Positions 36,445 through 50,104 of a DNA stretch of 64,000 bases are shown here, piece by piece. Position 1 is the first letter of the stretch; the number at the start of each line of letters is the position of its first letter. A program made the translations under genes and the position numbers. The DNA is taken from positions 263,001 through 327,000 of the forward strand of contig JAPQWN010000006.1 in assembly GCA_028538565.1 (NCBI GenBank), in the 5' to 3' direction. Source of the stretch: Umbellularia californica (taxonomy: Eukaryota > Streptophyta > Magnoliopsida > Laurales > Lauraceae). Under the pieces are notes generated by a model, which was not told the origin of the DNA, searched no databases, and saw only the letters and a program-made list of their open reading frames with translations.

Positions 36445-38250
36445 CTCTCTCTCTCTCAAGAAAAACATCCAATAATCAGGAGATTCTCACCAAACAGTTG
36501 CCCGGATGATAGATCATGCATGTTGGCGATCGATTTTATTTTATTTCATTAAAAGGCAAAGGCCATCTCCATTGCAGGATCTATGCGACCCAAATGAACC
36601 ATCATCTACAATCTGCAAAGTGCGCCACACCATGCAATCAAAAACCGTTGGTTGTGTTGTGGCATGCTGCTTCTCTCTGACTCTGCCCTGCCATATATAC
36701 GATACCCACTGCAAGATTCATTTCATCGGGTGAGAGAGAGAGAGAGGAATTCCAAGGTATTTCTGTCTGAGTCCGACACTCTGAAGATGCTGCAGTCCCT
36801 ATGGGCTCCATTTGTCTTTTAGCAGTGCAGAATTGGTCTCGTCTTGTTGAGTCCGTCTTTGGGTAGAATTTAATAAATGATACGATGATTAGCCACCCAT
36901 GGCCATACTCATATAAAGAGTGTCTATAATTGGCATCCAACTTGAACTTGTGCTATTTATTTTTCCATCTTCACCGAACTCTTTCGGGCCCGTTTGGGAG
37001 TTGTACATGGGCTACCTAAGTAGCTCTAAGCATTCACAGGCAATTTGCATGTGCTATTAAAAATACCTAGAACAGAGCCGATCGATGTAGGGACCATATA
37101 CGAAATAATCGTTTGCGCTCTTAACATCATCAGGCCATCCTCATAAAAAAAAAAAAAAAATTATAGAATAAAAAAGTAACAATTAAAAAGAGAAATGACC
37201 AAGCCCTACGGGCTACTGACTAGATTAGTAGATTACAATAACAGTTCCATCATAGGCTACATGGAGAATGATTGGATGTAAATGGTATTATATATATTCT
37301 CCCTAAACTTTAATTTAGTTCAAATTTCCACAATTAACATATCAAAAGAATGTAAATGGGTATGGATTATACCAAATAGTTCTTCCCATGCATTTTGGAA
37401 GCTAGGAATCGATCCCCTGTGACATGATTTCATGATTGAACCAAGTTAACATATATGTTAGAAATAAATAATCAATAAGAAGACCATATTAAACATATGG
37501 TTTTGTTTTTAAGGATGTATCATTTTTCCTTTTCCTCAAAGCCCATAATGCTAACTAGCTCATCTTATGGTGTAAAGTGAATACGTAGCTAATAATATAA
37601 TTAAATCTTTCACATTGATTGAGTAAATAATTAAATATAGTATATTATCACAGAGTGAAAGTTGAGCGATCATCTTCTTATATCAACATATACAAATGAG
37701 TTCTACTTACAAATTCATATGATTTACATTGATACATGATTTCTCATTCATCCCAAAGTATCATCATCAATGATCAAACTAAGCACATCAGGTGATAAAA
37801 AAAAAAAAAAAAAATGGAAGGGCTATGTTTGAATGGGAGTATCAGATCTTTCATAGCCAAAGGATACTGTGGTCCAAGGAATCAAACGGTACTTAGATTA
37901 ATGTTGATAAGTGTCAAATTGGCCCTTCTTGGAGGTACTAGCGTGAGAAGGGATGGATGGGATCACAGGTGACCCCCCTCCTGGGCACTACCCCAGGCCA
38001 TGATGTACCCATGATCGAGGCGATTAATTTATGTTAACTGAAAGAATAATTGATTGGATCACTGGGTGAACCACAAGTAGTGTTTCTTTCTATGTGGGGA
38101 CCAGATATCGATCAGACCTGATCCTTATATGGCTCCATCCAGTTGGGAGGTGTTGTTGGTCTGCCGCAGCGTGGTGAGATCAGGACACGATCGACTTGAG
38201 CTGTAGCCTACACAGATATCAGGAGCCGTTGTCACGCACAGCGGTGGTCG
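35174..38250. other. Intergenic, microsatellite-bearing
   Basis: (TA)n lies at about 36244-36265. A (CT)n tract with an interruption lies at about 36402-36457. A runs occur at 37146-37161 and 37799-37814. No gene was seen. Confidence 0.5.
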
Positions 38251-41072
38251 GATGAAAAGATCACGGGTCCCCTTTGGGACGAGTAAGGCTCTTGTTTTGT
38301 TTTGTTTGTTTGTACTATATACACTAAAAAGAATCTATACACAGACATATATAAGTAAATACATACAAATATATATGTACATTATGGGTTGGGTAGAAGA
38401 AGTCGTAAAGCCAACTTCTGTCTTCCTTGACTACTTTTGATTTAATTTCCCTCTTTTTCTCTCTCTCCCCCTCACTTTCTTTTTATTCTTTTTGTAATGA
38501 GATGGGTTTGTCTTTGTATGTTCTTTTTCTTGCAATGGAGGTGGGTTGGTGTAGGAGACAGTGAAAGAGAAAAGGCCTCAAACACCTCATAAATGTGAGT
38601 TTAGAAAAGGGAAGAGACAGAGATTCTCCCATGGCCCCTCCACGACTGTCATCACCATCGGCCTTCCACATAAATTATCCAGCAGCAAGGCACCTCTCTA
38701 TTTATTGTCTTTTATGGGGTTTGCTAACATTGGCATGCATATGAAAGTGGGGACATATGTGACCGGTGAATAATGGCACTTGCCTTTCAGTCGCTTTTCC
38801 TACCATTTCTCAGTCCTCTCTCCTCTTTTTCTTTTTCTCCTTTCCTTTTTTTTTTTTTTTTTTCAGCTCGAGAACGAAGGTTCTCGTAAAAATAAATTTC
38901 AAATAAGTTCCTCACTTTTTATCTTTTTGAAAAGAAAATTCCTATCATTTATTATCATGAATATAAAAACAAAATTATTTTTTCTCTCATTTTCTAACAA
39001 CCAGCAAGAAATTCAAACTCTCACAACCTTGCACACTACACAGTGCTTATCATCTAACAATGGCACGGGTAGTGGGTTTAATTCATGGTCGAATGAACTC
39101 CAATGAAGGACTACTAAAGAGATGAAGAGGGGAGGAGATGATGTGAGAGGTGGAAAATATATATATGGTATCAATGTAGAAGAGACATTGACTTTTCTAA
39201 TATTTGAATTACGTACTAAGGTGATTTTCTTTTAAAATTATTTAATGGTCATTTTTGTGTATTCATCTTTTATCTTCATGTTTACCCACTTATGACTTAA
39301 ATTCTCATGTATTCAATGCCTACGTATTTTATACAAATAAAGTGGCTAAATTTATTATTGCGTTCACTCTTTTTAATCCCTTCACCCTCTCTTTTCCTTC
39401 CTTCAAGTAAAGAGGATTTTTGTACCAAAAAAAAAAAAAAAAAAAAAAGTAAGGAGGATTTTGTTCCTCCCCACACTTTTTCTAGTCTCTCCTTCTTGCC
39501 ACCATCTTCTTCTTCTCCATCCATTGACAAATTGTTCTGACCTAAAATGGCCAATGGAAAGGCACCCATTTCCAAACGTTGACAAACAAATACTCTCGAA
39601 AACATGTGTCTTCTGTCTCTGTGCCTATTACGATGGATATTAAGCTCCAAGAAAATCACATAATGTCAAGGAAGAAAAGGTTCATTGCAACGTCATGTAA
39701 AAAAGCAGAGACGGAGAAGAACTGGTTAAAAGAGAGGATAAAAGGGGGGTTGGAAAGGATGAGAGGTAAGTTGTTCATTATTCCAAGAGAAAAGACAGTA
39801 AACATACATTGCCCCTGCCAATTTAACTGAGGAGACCTAATTCAAAACACAAAGTTAATATATTTTTCTATATTAGTGGTTTATAAGCATTATTTTTTTG
39901 TGAAATTACGATTAATTCCTTATTAAATACTCGCATGCTCACCCAAGTCTCTCACCATCGATGCTACAACGAAGTTTGATCCCAGTTCATTTCTATAGAG
40001 GAGAGGCGCCTCACCACTGATCTATTGATGGATTGATAAAAAAAAATGACTAAGTGAGTGACATGCTTGAAAATTACACTTTTCTTAATATGAGGAGGTA
40101 TCCTTGCCAGTTTCTGCCTCCACTTTCTTTGATTGGTTCTTAATTTTAAGAGTCTTTTTATATGCTTTTAGGAGGGAACGAAGATTTTGAAATGCCGTGA
40201 ATGGACCACATGACTCAATCATGCAAAGTTTTGAAAGTCGAACTTGACAAACCCCCCCCCCCAAAAAAAAAAGCTCGACTTTTCTTTAAAATAACTCAAT
40301 AATGTTCAGAAAATAACATTATTTAGGAAGGGCTTGCATTCTAGTTCAATTTAATTAGTCTGGAATAGAAAAAGGGGAAAATTTGGTAGATGCATTTTTT
40401 TTTGGTTCCTAGTTTGTGAGAAGGTAAGGCATCTAGTAGGTGGATCAGTTGGTTTTGGCCAATAATCAACTAATAGTCCGTAGTTTATATAATGCTCGAT
40501 CGACTTTAACCATGGGATATATTCATAATCTGTCATCTATCTATGGGTCCCAACTGGATTAGAGCGCGGCTCAAATAAACATTAATGTATTTACTCATAA
40601 ACATCAAGCTTCAGCATCCCTTTGCAATATTGCCAGTGACAAGAATTGGATTAGAGGGTGTTTTGCTTTTCCATTTTCCATTATAGCTAGAAAAGCTAAT
40701 TTGCATATTAGGGCTTCAACCTAAAAAAATTCGATAGAAATTGACAGTGCATGTTTCACATGTACAGATGAAAGGTGCATGGTGAACGATTTGATGTTTA
40801 CATGTGACATGGAAAAGGACCGAAAAGGAAAAATAGTAAGAGATATGAAGGTAAAACTAAAAAAAAGGTCCAAAAAAGAGTTGCTAGAAAGAGAGAGAAG
40901 GGTTCAACTTCAAGGTAGGAAAAGAAGAGAGAAAGAAGTAGAAAAGATTGGGGAAATTATATTCTTTCTAAAGGTAGTCAATAGACAATAAGCATCTCTC
41001 TTCTTGGCTTCTTGCGGGAAAAAGGAGGATAAGGAGAGGTATTATTGAATAAACATGTTGCACATGACTAAT
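38251..41072. other. Intergenic, with a dispersed repeat at about 39933-40020
   Basis: The block 'aatactcgcatgctcacccaagtc...caccat...gcctcaccactga' recurs diverged at 43312-43416, so it is a copy of some old dispersed repeat. Poly-T and poly-A runs lie at 38851-38865 and 39428-39448. Open frames of up to 120 codons are low complexity. Confidence 0.45.
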
Positions 41073-41919
41073 TGTTAGAACTTGGTTGCCCGGCACCTAA
41101 AATTTTAATGATGTTAGGTTTTGAGTGTTGGTATATTCATTTGGATGAATAAAACTTGGATCTATAAAATATAATTTTATGTTTATTTTGGATAGGCCGT
41201 ATCAAGCATCGAAGCACTCTGAAGATGCATCAAAGACAGTTTTGGATCGGATCTAAACAGGCTCCCAATTAAAAAGACTATTTGATCGATCGGATCCTTT
41301 ATCTGATCGATAGGACCTGAAGAGCTCTCAGTTGGCACATGTCCGATCGATCAGTTTTAAAGTCGTTTTAGTTATTTCAGCTTGTCTGATCTATCAGATA
41401 GCAACGGATTTGCTTTTTCGTTTCAAGATCTATTGTTTCAAGCTTCCGTTTCTAATGCTGTTTCATCCTAATCTCTTTTATACGATCCAAACCTCTTCAA
41501 AACCCCTAAGCCTCACAAAAGAACCCATCTGATCTCCTATTTCTAAACCCTAGACCATTACCAGAGAGATTTGCTCATCTCTAGAAAAACTTTGTGAGGA
41601 TTATGTGCTGAAGCTGTCTTCGTATGGATACTCATCCCCTACGTTCTTAGTCGATTCATCTTATTCAATGCGTAGAGATTAAAATACTAGAGAAGATGAA
41701 CGGCGTGCTAGTCGGCAAGATTCACTACGGTCTTAGGTTGTATTCAACCGTAAAGGATAGTGAGTTTATCTTGTAATCTTTGTTTTATTAATGCTTTGAT
41801 CTTTTCGGACCAAGGTGAGGTCCCGTGGTTTTTTCCATATTCAGGGTTTTCCACGTATAAATTCTAGTGTCCATCTGTGTGATTGATTGCTAGATTAACT
41901 TAGATTTTTACTTCCGCAT
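41073..41919 (+). mobile_element. LTR-like sequence with GATCGATC palindromes
   Basis: It starts TGTTAGAACTTGG and ends near 'tttttacttccgca'. Near 41280-41400 it carries several variants of a palindromic motif (gatcgatcgg, tgatcgatagg, ccgatcgatcag, ctgatctatcag). Near 41740-41900 it has a polyadenylation-region-like stretch (gtaatctttg..., 'tttccacgtataaattctagtg'). This architecture is that of copia LTRs of the SIRE/Maximus type known in plants. No target duplication, primer-binding site or second LTR was recognised, so the class is tentative. Confidence 0.45.
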
Positions 41920-42337
41920 TTCCATATTGAAATATGTATTGGAACTGTATTTATCTTTAGGGTTGATTCGTGATCGACCCTCTTCGAGTTTCAGATGACC
42001 CGCAACTTTGTTTACCTTTAATTGGTTATTGCAAACGTCCACTTTTCAGCTCTATCAATGAATCAAACGGTTATGCATTGAATGGAATCTGAATTCTCTC
42101 TCTTGCACTTCCTTGGCTAAGGTGGAACCACCACGTCATGTTATTCAAGTGTTCTGAATTCTAATCGACTTGAACCAGGTGTGGATCATCCATTTATTAA
42201 AATCAATAATAATAAATAGTACAATTGCATATATCTACTCAGCTGATCTAAGGCCACAACCTGAAAAGGCAAGCAACATGATTAAAGAATGCAGTAGAAG
42301 TAGCATGAACCAAAGGACTCATTTGCTTAAATGCATG

Positions 42338-42582
42338 TTTGGTTGCAAGCATTCTAAGATTTCTTGTATTGGAGCATGTAGAGAATTCCAAATGTTGTCC
42401 ACCCAAGTGTGTTTCTAGAATGACAATGGTTGAGTAGCATTCCAAAATGTGGATATTTAAGAATTCTACGTATAAAAACTATCATTTGAAATTCTAGTTT
42501 GTAGAATTCTCCCCGAATCGAATAAGTCATTTGGAATTTTAGTAAGAAAAAAACTTCAATGTTGTCAATGCTTGCAACCAAA
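42338..42582. mobile_element. MITE-like element with 16-bp perfect inverted ends
   Basis: TTTGGTTGCAAGCATT at 42338-42353 is the exact reverse complement of 42567-42582. The flanking bases (tgcatg / taggcc) are partly complementary, so the ends may reach 42331 and 42590. TTTGGTT-type ends suit PIF/Harbinger or hAT MITEs. A clean target duplication is not visible. Confidence 0.5.
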
Positions 42583-42590
42583 TAGGCCTT

Positions 42591-45500
42591 TATGAATTTG
42601 AAAAGTAGAATTATTAGACGTTGTAGGTGGACTCACTCACACTTGGAAAGGAGACTCTTTTTTAGGTCTTGTTTGTGCCATGAGAAAATTACGCACTATG
42701 CAATTTCTATCTCCACTGGAGAGAGGAGTCTTGCATTCATACCTCTTCCACATGAAATTGAAGTCCTCTATTGAGGAAATTTAGATCATTTTTTTATTTT
42801 TGGAAAAAAGATTTATCACACTAAATAATGAAACAATGCGCTGCACGGAAAAATCAGAATAATTGTCCTCTCTCCCATGAAATCCTCTCATCAAACAAAT
42901 GCTAACTTTACATTCCATATCCAACTGCCTTCATTCCTTGAGTCATTACTATTTATTATATATCTCTGTCTCAGGTTATGGTTGCAAAAGTACGAGACGA
43001 GGATAACTAAAATACTAAATAATTTGCTGAATTATCTTGGGGTCATCACCAGTATAATCCTAGTGGACTTCGTCTTGAGTAAAGGTACAGAGCGGGTGAG
43101 TCCTTATCTGACTAAATACTCCTAAAATTACCAAGTGTATACATAATTTTGATTGTCTATTTAATGGCCTTAAGTTAAATGGCTTGTAGTGTTCATATAA
43201 CTATTTTTTATGTTTTGCAGCTCACTAATGGACATGATCTACAGTCAGTATCCACTTATAGGCGATAATATGGTTTTTGGTTTTTGTTTTTTGTTTTTTA
43301 CTTTTTTCCTCATAAATACTCGAACATGATCACCCAAGTCCCTTACCATCAACAATGCAGCCAAAGATTAATCTCTAATTGTTTCTATGAAAAAAATGTG
43401 CCTCACCACTGAGCTACCAATAGCTCGCCTTTGTTGGTATTATGCAATGGTGAATATTTTTCCGATGAAATGAATAGTTCAGTTTATGGCTTAAAAAATG
43501 TCAAGGCACAAAAGTCACACTCACTCTAGGATCTTAGCTCTCTAATGATAGCTGGTGTCACAACCCAAAATTGATCTTGAAAAATTGATTGAGATGGAGA
43601 GTCAGAATTCAAGTAAATGACCCAACATAGTTGGTATAAGACTTTGATAATGAAGACATGCACCTTCCTAACTGTAACCTATAAAGAGTGGCATCACATG
43701 GATGAATGAAGTAGATCATCAAACAGTTAGTTGTGGTACATATCCTATTTTTAGGGCACATGAATAGGCAACATTCTCCTTCAAATAAAACCAATTCTTC
43801 CTTTTTGCCCCTTTTTATATGGAAGGACATAAGCACTTGGTGCTTCTTTAATTAGGCCTAGACCCATCTTAGTTCTTAATTAACACCTTTGATTATAATT
43901 CTATTCTATTGGGTAAGCAGGGTTTGGAACTATTACAATACTAAAATGACAATAGGGACTGCTCATCTATCTTGTAAAGAAGCTTATAGAATATATAGAT
44001 AAGACAAAGTCGGGTTGTCTCATTTTAACCTTCCTCTCATCCCTCTAGATCCCAAAGCTGTTGGGAGTCTCTCTTCCAAGACTTGTCTTTGCTGGCCTTT
44101 GTATTCTGTTCTTAGCATATTTATTTTCACAAGAGGATATAAAGTAGATCTTGGTGTTGGAGCATGCACTTAAAGTGGATGTCCAGGACTTTAGTCGGTC
44201 TCGTTGGCAATCTAATTTTTTGTTTTTTGTTTTTTGTTTTTTGTTTTTTGTTTTTTTTTTCATTTACTTGTGTCGAAGATTCGCTGGTCAGAGACAGAGT
44301 ATTATTTTGTCTTTGATGCCTTTTGGCATGAGAATTGGCTTTTCACTTTTCTTTTGTCTTCTCACCGCAGAAGGATAAATAAATTTCTTAAAAAAAAAAA
44401 AAGCCCAGTGCATCTTACAATGTGTGGACCTATGGCCACTTTGATCATAGATCTGGACCATCAACCCTATCAGTGCAACTAATATCGACCAAATGATTGA
44501 TAATTAGGTCAAAAGTAGATGGCCCATGGCATTTAAATTGAAACTATTCAATCCCCACCAACCCCTTGGTGGGTCCCACTTCAGATTGCAGTATTTCAGG
44601 TCTCTGATCAGTCCTGAGTCCCGAGTCCTGTGCCTACATGCATCATGAACGTAGGTGGTGTAGCCCCCTCACACTTCCTATAAAAATAATAGCTCCTTCA
44701 ATCAATTCTGCTAATCCAAGAAGACTTATTATTATTGCAAAACCCATATAATAAATCAATGATGTCTCCCTTGCACACTGCGTTAATGGATTTATTACGA
44801 AATCCCAATCGACCAGGGTTGAATCATTGCAATAATCAATTTGAGTTTCAACAGATTTAGGGACCCAACATGTCCTACGTTACTGGGTTCCATCCTATAA
44901 ACAAAACTGATGCAGTTGGATCCATAAAATTTAAAAAAAAAGAAAAAGAAAAAATCTCTTTGGTCCTGGATCTTTCTCCCTCCTCTTGATGGTACATGAT
45001 GTTAAAAGGCCAGAAGCCAATGGGACATAGACAGACCGTGATGCGGACCTAAATGTTAGCACACTGAGTGTGGCGCCGGCATTATTTAATTTCTTCACTT
45101 GATCATATACCGCACCACCCAAACGAAAATTCTTGGTCTGCCATTGTTAATGGGTGCACCTTTCTTTCTGCCCAGCTTGCAGGCTTAGAGAGGATCAGCC
45201 AGATTTCAATAATTATAATTAAGTTCGACACACTCCGGGCCCATTTCATTGATTATCAACCGAATCATCTTTTTCAAAAGCCTAACAAAGCGCTGGCGGT
45301 GTCGGATTAGATAAAAAGGTGCTGCAAATATAATTGAAAATTAGGGATTTGATTTCCCAACTAGTCAGGTACAACTATATCAGCAATTTTGGAAAAAAGA
45401 AAGAAAGAATAAGTTTCTCTAATGTTTCATCCAATCATGATGTTTTAACCACAAGTCCGAATCCCTTGTTTCGTAGAAAAACCTCTTTCTTGATCGGATG

Positions 45501-47254
45501 AAACAGTATCTCTCCGAGGAGATCCAGACTCTTTAACCACTCTCTTTAGACACCACCACCTCCTGCTGCTGCTAGGCCTTCCATTTTAATTTGATTTAAT
45601 TCTTTTTTCAAACATTTTACAAATGAAAAGAGCATGTCTAATGAATTGCTACTTATAATGCATAGAAAGAAAAGAACATCTCATGATTGCAAAGATAAAT
45701 GCAAGCAAAAGGCACGGACCCTAGCCCACACCATGTGATCTTTGTGCCTGTTGTTCCTTATCATGGGGGCCTTCTTTTCCCAACATCTTCAATCAAGGCC
45801 TTCACCCCACCAAGAAAATAAATAAATAAAATCTAGGCTTTACAGCACCCCCACCCCACTCCCAAAAAAATTATATGTATCTTGATCACATTATAGCCCA
45901 CTAAATATCCTATTCACATGCATCTCTAGACAATGATACATTACAATTTTATATATATATCTCTTCTAATGTCTTACACTCAATGTAGAGGAAGCCTAAA
46001 GAACATGGGAATTTGTCCTGTTACTGAAGGAAGACAAGGTATGGAAGCATGAAAAGAGGATAAATCCTGGACACAGCTTCTTGGGGATTTACAATATTCC
46101 AAAGAGATCCATTGGCTGGGTATTTTAATTGTTGGAGACCTACTTCATTCAAGGCATGCCTTGGAATTTACAAAGGAGGCGCTAAGTTGGAACAGATTGC
46201 ATGGGAATCATCAGTCCATTTGCACACCAAGGGATCAAAGGGGTTGTGTTCAAAGGTGTTTTGGTGGAAAAGCACATAGTGCTCTTGCTTTTGCCTTTTC
46301 CTTTTTAATGATAAAGTCAAGTGGCCTAATGGGCTGTGCTTGGAAAGTTAACTACACAGGAAAGGGCAGAGGGCTCCGTTCACACATGATGTAATAGATG
46401 TTAAGAAGAGGGGGAAAGGGAACTATAGCAAATTACAAAAGACAAGAAAAACACAAAACAAAACTTTCATCAGAACAGAGCCTCGGTGTTTCAATTTGAA
46501 TGCAGCATTTTTCGATCTTATTCTACTAAAAATTCAATCTCATGTGGTGTATGATTGCCTATAAAAATACTAGTATTTGGATTTACAGTAATTAAATCAG
46601 CTATAACAAATGCAGATTGGAGCAACATGCGTTGGGATCTTCAACTGATGAGTATGTCCTTACAATGTGAAGGGTTTTAGTATCATGCATCCCAAAGGAA
46701 GGATGGATTGTCCCCACACACTTCACATCTCCTGCCTACACGTTGAATGTAACCCTTCAATAATCATTAATTATAATTGTAAAAGGAACGCTTCTATTGA
46801 TTGCAACAGAAAAAGTGAAGTAGAAAGGAGGAAATAAGAAATGGACAGATGTATTTAATTCACCCGAATGCATGCTAATGAGTTCAGTTCACACAGTATT
46901 ATAAGGAGAAAGGAACAGCCAAGAGATTAGTTCTCAAACAAGATTTGTTTCAAATCCGAAATTAAATGCCCAAGCTGCCCCACTTCCCCTTTATCTTTAT
47001 TTATGAGCAGCTACCCAACCCATGATAAGGGAGGTAAATTTCCATCTAAAATGGAATAAGCCACAGTCCACAGTCCACACACATGCATGCATGCCAGTTT
47101 CAGTTTAAAGGCCTAAGGTCAGATGGGTACATAATCCAAGACCTGAACACGAAAATGGTGTTCTCCCCTTCAATGAACTATGGTATGATGAAGGGACGCA
47201 AATTTACAAGATGGAGCCTCGGGTAAATTTCATCCATGTAGACCTCCCCGCATG
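42591..47254. other. Intergenic, several simple repeats, no gene seen
   Basis: A diverged copy of the 39933 repeat lies at 43312-43416. TGTCACAACCCAAAATTGATC at 43556 resembles a gypsy LTR start but cannot be followed. A retroposon-tail motif lies at 43620-43650. A (TTTTTTG)n tract lies at about 44217-44252 and A runs at 44390-44402. Open frames of up to 83 codons have no domain. Confidence 0.45.
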
Positions 47255-48040
47255 GGTCCAGGCAGTGGCGAACTCAGGATTTTCGTTTGAGGGGGACATA
47301 TAATGATCAATTGAAGATTTCAAACATTATTTTGTTATTATGTATTCACATTATTTTGATGTTATTTATTCACATTATCAATGGCAAAAGAGAGAATGCA
47401 TTGCATTTAAATAGATACAAAATATTTAAATACATACATCAAGCAACTAACATTCTCTATCAAAAGTCATAAAGGATATCATATTGATGTAGTAAGAGCA
47501 CCCAAGCATCAAACCTACGCACTTTTATTCATATAGCAGCTTCAAGTCTTCAACATTTCCAACACCAGTCTACACTCTACACTGACATTTATCTTACCCA
47601 ACCAAAATCTGTACACTAGCGATTAATGGGATTCTATGTCTACTTAAAATGTTCGTGTGGTTAGAAAATCCAGTTTTAACTTGGAGATCCTGCCTTCGAA
47701 TCCCTTAAGTCCTTACCCGATACATAGGGCTAGTAGATGGTTATATGTATCCGTAGGTTTACCAATGACCAACCGAAGGGGGGTTGGCGGGTTCCCAAGT
47801 TACCGGAAATATATATATATATATATGTGCAAAAGAAATATACATGTAAAACCAACATATGCCAGAACAAAATGATTAAGTCATTGAGCATTGTAGTTCA
47901 ATTCCATACCCCATGGGTTTCAACATCAATAGCTGACAATAACATACTCAGATCGCTAGAGAAAAACCTCCTAGAGATGGGTTTTTCCTCACTACTACAA
48001 AAGATGAATACCAAAACCCAAACATGGGTGTTTTGCATTC

Positions 48041-48274
48041 AGTTCTAAAGAGACTGCTGGTCCTAATAAAATGAAACTTCGGATCGCTTTGATATGGGTT
48101 CCATCATCCGTGAACCCCACAAGCTTCTTCCATGAAATGGGTTCCATGAACACCCCCAGTTCTAAAGAGACTGCTGGTCCTAATAAAATGAAACTTCGGA
48201 TCGCTTTTATATGGGTTCCATCATCCGTGAACCCCACAAGCTTCTTCCATGAAATGGGTTCCAGGAACCACCAC
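48041..48274. repeat. Tandem duplication, 2 x 117 bp
   Basis: 48041-48157 and 48158-48274 are almost identical (agttctaaagagactgctgg ... gaaatgggttcca), with only a few substitutions. The C tract follows directly. Confidence 0.92.
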
Positions 48275-48278
48275 CACC

Positions 48279-48279
<1 letters not shown>

Positions 48280-48315
<36 letters not shown>
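48280..48315. repeat. Homopolymer of 36 C
   Basis: An uninterrupted C run follows a CCA repeat (48268-48279). The length may be uncertain because homopolymers are error-prone in sequencing. The opposite strand is G36, able to form G-quadruplexes. Confidence 0.8.
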
Positions 48316-48553
48316 ATTTCCTTATTTTTTTTCAGAAATCTAGAGATGGGGTTTTCCTCCCCAATCCCAAAGATCATGTCAAAATCTAAATCTAGACATG
48401 GGTATTTGTATATTCGATTCAGAAAAGAAAAAGATTCTACCAAATGCTCGGCTGATTGAGAGTCTGAGATTGTGGAAGCTTCAAACCACACTTCCTTTCT
48501 ATGCCGGAGCGTTGGAGCTTGAAGGGGAGGGCTGGGATTTCGTCAAGCAAGAG

Positions 48554-49498
48554 GCAGACCTAAGATTTTTGTTTAGGTGGGGCTAAATTTTTGCTCAACT
48601 TTGCCAACTTTTTTCACATTAACAATATCAAAAGAGAAAATAAATTGCATTTAAATAGGCACAAAAAAAATTTCCATGCTCAGATTTCTTGCCTAATTGA
48701 AGGGTATTACTACTACATCTCCCAAATTCAAATGATCATCAATTCATCACCATTAAAACATAATATTTCCTTTAATCCTAGGTGTTTGGATGCCTTGAAA
48801 TGATGATTTGGGTGAGCACCCAATTACCCAATTTGGATTCCAAAAGGGGTTTTGTTTCAATCTAAGGAATTTGGTCGCTTGCACTTACCTAGCTGTAAGA
48901 ATAATTCCCTATAATTGATCATGAGCTCATGGCAAAGAAGAAAAATTGTCACTTCAATGTAACTCAAGTTATCCAAACATATGAATCCTAAGGCCTGATT
49001 AATGTATAAATTGAAGATTAAAGTGTCCCCAATGGTGATTGTGTAGATATGCTTAGATTATGTGATTTAGGGCTTAGGATTTGGATTTCGATTTGGGGAT
49101 TTAGGATTTGAAATTAGAATCTGGAGATTAAGGGCTCAAATTTAGCTATGGAGTGATTATGATTATACTACATCTAATGAAGGAGAAGATTGCTTTATTT
49201 AAGTTTATTTGGTGAGAGAGAGACTAACCACGAAAGGACCGACAATGAAAAGCTTGATTGGTGCAATGAGGATCTCGAACTATTGTTAAAAAGAAGATGC
49301 CGAAAGAGAACGGCGTGAAGAGGATCTAGTACTTTCGGTAATCAAGGTTTTGTGATGTGGGGCGATCATAAGATTTAGACATAGGGAGATTGTGTATTAA
49401 ATATACGTGGGACACCTCACACGCATTTAAATCTCTATTAAGTTCAAAATCAACATGGGGCAACCGCCCCATATTAAGTATGTGTAGGTCCGCCACTG
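48554..49498. mobile_element. hAT-type element nested in a relative, 945 bp
   Basis: A perfect 8-bp duplication AGCAAGAG flanks it (48546-48553 and 49499-49506). The right end is GTCCGCCACTG. The left end is shortened (GCAGACC). Its first ~110 bp match the first ~150 bp of the outer element ('cacatta.caat..caaaagagaa', 'attgcatttaaatag'), so both belong to one family. No transposase is present. Confidence 0.85.
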
Positions 49499-49713
49499 AG
49501 CAAGAGCCCTTGAAGTTGGAGAGCATTTGGGGTTTGAGGCAGAGGAAAGGGAAGGGTTTAGGAAGGCGAAGGGTTTCGAAATAAAAGGGGTCAAGCGTGT
49601 TGGGTCGATGGGGGCATGGGCCAGCAGCCCATTAAAAATCTGTGGGTTTTTCAAATCCCAACTGGGTCCACTGCCCCCAATGCTCTTAACGTGGGTCCGC
49701 CCCTAGGTCCACG

Positions 49714-50099
49714 CATAATTCATTCACAGGGTTGATATGATGAACCACCACCGGAGATAATGGATGTTAGTCAGAAGGCATCCATTCTTCTGAGCGTATT
49801 TTTGGGCACTTGCTGAATTCTTTTTTCTTGATCATATAGTGTAGGCCATCAATCAACGTGCTGGGTCGTTTCAATGCAGAAGACATTTTAGGGATCTCTA
49901 TCTGTGTTGGACCAATGATATTCAACCACTGACATCACTTATAGTGGCCTGCATGGATAAAAATTGGGGATCATTAAGTTCCACAAGCCTCAAGGCCTCA
50001 TAGCCATAGGTCAGCCTGACTGCTGTTTAAGACATTGTCAACACCATAGATGGAGGATGCGCCCATAACCAAGGAGATAAGAACATACTTACCTCTTCT
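49714..50099. other. Intergenic, nothing recognised
   Basis: Unique-looking sequence between the outer hAT element and the solo LTR. Confidence 0.4.
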
Positions 50100-50104
50100 G
50101 TTTT

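Larger units (their letters stand above)
47263..49705. mobile_element. hAT-type element (outer), about 2.4 kb
   Basis: The left end CAGTGGCGAACTCAG and the reverse complement of the right end (TAGGGGCGGACCCAC) match at most positions. They resemble the CAGGGGCGGA ends of Tip100-like hAT transposons. Flanks GGTCCAGG (47255-47262) and GGTCCACG (49706-49713) agree at 7 of 8 bases, the hAT duplication length. No transposase domain was found, so it is non-autonomous. It contains the 117-bp tandem repeat, the C tract and the nested element 48554-49498. Confidence 0.6.

Noticed and set aside
36402..36457. Possible regulatory CT tract
   Set aside because: Plain microsatellite far from any gene start seen here.
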